Source: Patulibacter americanus DSM 16676 (GTDB lineage: Bacteria; Actinomycetota; Thermoleophilia; Solirubrobacterales; Solirubrobacteraceae). From it: 64,000 bases of DNA. The notes under the pieces are model-generated. The model saw only the letters and a program-made list of their open reading frames with translations. It made no database searches and was not told the origin of the DNA. Positions 60,527 to 64,000 of the stretch are shown in pieces. The stretch lies in contig NZ_ATUD01000001.1 of NCBI RefSeq assembly GCF_000420025.1, positions 806,001 to 870,000 of the forward strand, read 5' to 3'. The position numbers and the translations under genes were made by a program. Each line of letters starts with the position of its first letter. The first letter of the stretch is position 1.

Positions 60527-63228
60527 GGGTGCTCCACGAGACCGTCGCGGACGACGGCGGCGAGCTCGACGCGACCGCGCACGCCGAGCTTGGGGTAGAT
60601 CCGCGAGAGGTGCATCTTCACGGTGCTGCGCGACACGAACACCGCCCGCGCGATCTCGGGGTTCGTCAGGCCCGCGGCCGCGTGCTCGGCCACCCGCCGC
60701 TCGACCGGCGTCAGGCTCTCCCAGCCCTCGGCGCCGTCGCCGCGCCGACCCCGCCCCCGCAGCACGGAGGTCACCACGTCGTCGAGCGTGCCGTCCGCGC
60801 CGCCCGCCCAGGCCTCCTCGAACGCGGCGGTGCCGCTGGCCCGCGTGGCCCGGTCCATGACGTCCCGCCACACGGCGTCCATCGGCACGGCCCGCACCAG
60901 CCCGCGCTCCTCCCGTGCCGCGGCGGCGGCCCCGAGGTACCGGGCGGCACGTGCGCCCTCGCCCTGGGCGGCCACGGCGGCGGCGAGCAGCTCGAGTCCG
61001 TCGATCGCGGCGAGCATCCACCCGCCCGCCTGCAGCACCTCGAGGGCGTCCTTGGCGAGGCGCTCGGCGGCACGGGCATCGTCGTCCAGGAGCGCCGCCC
61101 ACGCCGCCCCCTGGCGCGCGAGCCCCAGGAACCGCGAGTCGCCGGTGAACTGCGCCGACCGCTCGAGCGCCGCGGCGTGCTCGCGCGCACCGTCCGCGTC
61201 GCCGTCGAGGATCGCGAAGCGGATGCGGGCGTCGAGCACGTAGGTCCGCCACGCGAAGGTGCCGTAGTGCGGATCGTCGAGCGCATCGGTGTAGCGGCGC
61301 GCGGCGTCGAGCGCGCCCGCGGCGTACGTGCAGGCGACGAGGCCGTTCACGACGGCCGCCACCCCGGTCCCCGCCTCGGAGCGCTGGGCCCGGGGCAGCA
61401 GCCGCTCGAGACGGTCCGCGCCCTCTCGCGCCCGGCCGGTGTGCGCGTTCACGAACGCCGCGCTCGACTCGACGGTGCACACCGAGCCGAGGTCGTCGCC
61501 GTCGTCGGGGGCGACCGCATCCGCCAGCAGGGCCCGGGCGCGTCGCGGGTGCCCGCGGTGCAGCTCGGTGAACACGGCCAGGTGCAGGACCCAGCGCATG
61601 TTCGTGCTCGGACCGAGGCGGTCGTTGACGCGCATCGCCGGCCCCAGGACCTCGTCGAGCGCCGCACCGTCCGCACGCCAGAAGGCGCAGAAGCAGAGCA
61701 TCGTGAGCAGGTCGGACTCGCACTGCGGATCGTCCGTGCCGTCGAGGAGCTCGAGCCCGCGGTCCAGCGGCGCGACGGCGCCCCGGGGATCGAGGTGGCC
61801 CTCGACGGCGCCGAGCCGGGCCAGCGCGTACGCGAGCGTGCGCGGGTCGCCCGTCTGCTCCGCGATCGCCACGGCCTCGTCCGCGGCCGCCTGGGCCCCG
61901 GCCATGTCGGCGACCAGCAGGCGCAGGATCGACAGCACGGAGAGCGCCATGGAACGCTCGGACGTGGGTTCCGGCGACGTGCGGGCGAGCGCCTCCTCCG
62001 CGGTGCGCGCCCCTTCGTCGAGCCGGCCGGTCTCGCGCCAGAACCGGCCGAGCGACGCCACCATCCGCAGGGCGTCGCCGCTGCCGGCGGCCGTGGCGTC
62101 CTGCGCGGCGAGGCGCAGGTTCGGGGCGACCTCCACGAGGCGCCGCCGCCCCGACTGCGTGAAGCCCCAGTGCTCCGCATCGGCGCGCTGCGCGAGCGCG
62201 AGGAAGTACGCGCGGTGGCGCGCACGCAACACGCCGCGCTGCTCCTCGTCGAGCAGCTCGGCCGCGTATTGGCGAACGAACTCGGGCAGGCGGAAGCAGA
62301 CCCCGTGATCGCGGTGCTCGACCATCACCAGGGACTGGTCGACGAGGCTGCCCAGGCGGTCCAGCGTCGCGCCGTCGCAGACCTTCGTGGCGGCGTCGAG
62401 CGTGAACGGCGGGGCGAACACGGAGAGCTGGGCGAAGAGGTCGCGATCCTCCGGGCTCAGGAGGGCCGTGCTCAGGTCGAGGGACGCCCGCATCGTCCGG
62501 TGGCGGGCCGCCGCGTGGCGCGACGGGTTGCCCAGCAGGGACAGCGCGTCGCGCAGGCCGTCGGCGATCTCCCGGGTCGAGAGCAGCCGGGCGCGCGCGG
62601 CGGCGAGCTCGATCGCCAGCGGGATCCCCTCCACGCGGCGGACGATGCGCTCGACGTCGGTGAGCGCCGTGTCGGCGTCGAAGTCGTGCCGCGATCGGGC
62701 CGCCCGGTCGACGAAGAGCGCCACGGCGTCGGAGCGCTCGCCGTCCTCCGCGGTCAGCGCCAGCGGCGGCACCGTCAGCCGGGTCTCCTCCTCCAACCCG
62801 AGCACCACGCGGCTCGTCGCGAGGACCCGTGCTTCCGGGGAGCTGCGGACGACGGCCCGCGCCAGCTCGCCCGCCGCCTCGGCGACGTGCTCGCAGTTGT
62901 CGAGCACCACCAGGGCGGGACGGCCGCGCAGGTACTCGGTGATCGCGTCGGGCGACGCGGGGGCCCCGTAGATCCCCAGCGACCCGCTGAGCGCGGCGAG
63001 CACGTCGGCCCGGCTCGCGAGCGGGGCCAGCTCGATCACGTGCACCTCGCGCTCGCCCTCGGCCGCCACCCGCTCGGCCAGGTGCAGGGCCAGCCGGGTC
63101 TTGCCGATCCCGCCGATCCCCGTGAGGGTGATCAGCCGCGTGCCGCCCCGTAGGCGATCCAGCACCCACTCGGCCTCGCGCGTACGCCCGATGAACGGGG
63201 TCAGTGGCGCGAGGTCGCCGGCGATCAC
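60523..63228 (-). CDS. LuxR-family ATPase regulator, paralogue A (upstream copy)
   Basis: The 901-residue protein has the same layout: Walker A GIGGIGKTRLALH, Walker B ALVVLDNCEHV, helical repeats, and the LuxR domain LTPVERRVAEHAAAGLTNPE with SRSTVKMHLSRIYPKLGV. Start is a GTG at 63228 overlapping the stop of the LysR gene (GTGA). An upstream in-frame start would run through the LysR gene and is rejected. Three regulators in a row are thus chained by overlaps. Confidence 0.9.
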   Translation of the reverse strand: MIAGDLAPLTPFIGRTREAEWVLDRLRGGTRLITLTGIGGIGKTRLALHLAERVAAEGEREVHVIELAPLASRADVLAALSGSLGIYGAPASPDAITEYLRGRPALVVLDNCEHVAEAAGELARAVVRSSPEARVLATSRVVLGLEEETRLTVPPLALTAEDGERSDAVALFVDRAARSRHDFDADTALTDVERIVRRVEGIPLAIELAAARARLLSTREIADGLRDALSLLGNPSRHAAARHRTMRASLDLSTALLSPEDRDLFAQLSVFAPPFTLDAATKVCDGATLDRLGSLVDQSLVMVEHRDHGVCFRLPEFVRQYAAELLDEEQRGVLRARHRAYFLALAQRADAEHWGFTQSGRRRLVEVAPNLRLAAQDATAAGSGDALRMVASLGRFWRETGRLDEGARTAEEALARTSPEPTSERSMALSVLSILRLLVADMAGAQAAADEAVAIAEQTGDPRTLAYALARLGAVEGHLDPRGAVAPLDRGLELLDGTDDPQCESDLLTMLCFCAFWRADGAALDEVLGPAMRVNDRLGPSTNMRWVLHLAVFTELHRGHPRRARALLADAVAPDDGDDLGSVCTVESSAAFVNAHTGRAREGADRLERLLPRAQRSEAGTGVAAVVNGLVACTYAAGALDAARRYTDALDDPHYGTFAWRTYVLDARIRFAILDGDADGAREHAAALERSAQFTGDSRFLGLARQGAAWAALLDDDARAAERLAKDALEVLQAGGWMLAAIDGLELLAAAVAAQGEGARAARYLGAAAAAREERGLVRAVPMDAVWRDVMDRATRASGTAAFEEAWAGGADGTLDDVVTSVLRGRGRRGDGAEGWESLTPVERRVAEHAAAGLTNPEIARAVFVSRSTVKMHLSRIYPKLGVRGRVELAAVVRDGLVEHP

Positions 63229-64000
63229 GCCGCCACCGTCCCCGTGATCGGCGCCGCCGGCCGCCCGACCGCGCGGGCCCGGACGGCGACCGCATCCCGC
63301 TGGGCCGCCTCGCGGAACGCGCCCCCGGCCAGCTCGACGAGCGCACGCAGGGGGGCCGACGTCGCCCCGCTCCGCCACACGAGCTCGCGCTGCAGCACCG
63401 GCGCGTCGTGCACCGGCCGCCACAGCAGCCGCTCCTGCAGCGCGAGAGCCGCCGAGATCTCGGTCAGCACCGTGTCTCCCGATCGCACGGACGCCATCAT
63501 CGCGAACCCGGGACCCCCCGGTACGAGGCGGGGCTCGATCCCCAGCGCGCGGAGCGCCGCGTCGACGACCTCGTCCCCCGCCCGGCCGCCCCGCCCACCC
63601 GAGACCGCGAAGGACTCGTGGCGCAGCTCGAGCGCGGACACCCGGGCGACCCGGGCGAGCCGGTGGCCGGGCGCGATCGCGACGCCCATCGGCAGGCGGA
63701 CGAGCGGGGCGGTCTCCAGGCCCGGCACCGGGGGCCGCGGGCCCCGGACGACCGCCGCGTCCAGCCGGCCGTCGCGGACGTCGCCCAGGAGCGTGCCGGT
63801 CTCCGCCTCGACGACGGTCAGGTCGATCTGCGGGCGCGCGGAGCGGAGGGCGTCGACCAGGGCCGGAGCGAGGTCGTAGCGCGTGCGCCAGTCCGCGCCG
63901 AGCCGCAGGCTGCCGGTGAAGCCGTCCTTCACGTCGCGGGCCGCGGCGAGGGCGTCGTCCGCCGCGGCGACGGTGGCGCGGGCGCGCTCGAGGAAGACCT
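63225..64000 (-). CDS. LysR-family transcriptional regulator, C-terminal part
   Basis: The gene runs off the right edge, so the helix-turn-helix is missing. The visible 258 codons start in the linker helix (VFLERARATVAAADDALAAARDVKDGFTG) and give the whole effector-binding domain (GSLRLGADWRTRYDLAPALVDALR, PMGVAIAPGHRLA, ALELRHESFAVSGG). It lies upstream of and overlaps the first LuxR paralogue. Its target is unknown. Confidence 0.88.
   Translation of the reverse strand, partial: VFLERARATVAAADDALAAARDVKDGFTGSLRLGADWRTRYDLAPALVDALRSARPQIDLTVVEAETGTLLGDVRDGRLDAAVVRGPRPPVPGLETAPLVRLPMGVAIAPGHRLARVARVSALELRHESFAVSGGRGGRAGDEVVDAALRALGIEPRLVPGGPGFAMMASVRSGDTVLTEISAALALQERLLWRPVHDAPVLQRELVWRSGATSAPLRALVELAGGAFREAAQRDAVAVRARAVGRPAAPITGTVAA

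Noticed and set aside
57809..63346. A single open frame of 1845 codons across both LuxR paralogues
   Set aside because: Only its second half (from 60526) encodes the LuxR protein; the first half is an out-of-frame shadow of the upstream paralogue, whose real frame ends at 60523.
1..64000. CRISPR arrays, tRNA and rRNA genes
   Set aside because: No spaced direct-repeat array, cloverleaf or rRNA-like sequence was noticed by eye on either strand; a tRNA or rRNA search was not possible here.

Overview
The window is very GC-rich bacterial DNA with densely packed genes, many GTG starts, 4-bp ATGA/GTGA stop-start overlaps and a catabolic gene set (valine, proline and fatty acid degradation). This fits a high-GC soil or environmental actinobacterium. 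Collagen-like and DUF11-type secreted proteins together with mycobacteria-like lipid genes suggest the Solirubrobacterales/Patulibacter side of the phylum, but that placement is inference. No rRNA, tRNA or CRISPR array was seen, and both window edges cut genes (a crotonase at the left, a LysR regulator at the right).

Left part (1-18.9 kb): a crotonase-family gene diverges from an HxlR regulator. A complete valine/isobutyrate operon follows on the minus strand (mmsA, acyl-CoA dehydrogenase, 3-hydroxyisobutyryl-CoA hydrolase, mmsB). Next come a VOC protein, a hexapeptide acetyltransferase, a Gfo/Idh/MocA oxidoreductase with a small partner, a TetR-secreted hydrolase pair, and a split proline catabolic operon (proline dehydrogenase and P5C dehydrogenase) divergent from a PucR regulator. 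A short-chain dehydrogenase behind a perfect operator, a VapBC-type toxin-antitoxin pair, YigZ and a MaoC hydratase complete this part.

Middle part (19-38.5 kb): a 1259-residue secreted DUF11/SdrD_B-type surface protein diverges from a MalT-like LuxR regulator. A LysR regulator sits between two class A beta-lactamase-type genes. CbtB-CbtA follow a clear cobalamin riboswitch. Then come an Eis-like acetyltransferase, an MFS transporter, an SDR-AraC pair, and a fadA2-fabG4-htdX cluster equivalent to the Rv0243/Rv0242c/Rv0241c group of Mycobacterium tuberculosis.

The most unusual region is 38.7-44.0 kb. It is a polymorphic-toxin island holding a 5'-truncated Rhs/YD-repeat protein with a toxin-like tip of unassigned family, an overlapping immunity-type gene, an orphan DUF4304 gene and a MazF-type toxin-antitoxin pair. 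The tip and immunity end looks less GC-rich than its surroundings. A 40-bp near-copy of the fadA2 5' end lies inside the island, and a 14-bp perfect direct repeat flanks it.

Right part (44-64 kb): an SDR-XRE pair, a secreted glycerophosphodiesterase with a collagen-like segment, a LysR-controlled IMPase/NmrA pair, FetAB behind a Phd/PIN toxin-antitoxin pair, a MarR-ABC exporter pair, an HSL-family esterase, HD and SnoaL proteins, and two tandem paralogous LuxR ATPase regulators chained by GTGA overlaps to a LysR gene. Palindromic candidate operators sit in many of the divergent promoters; each is listed separately.
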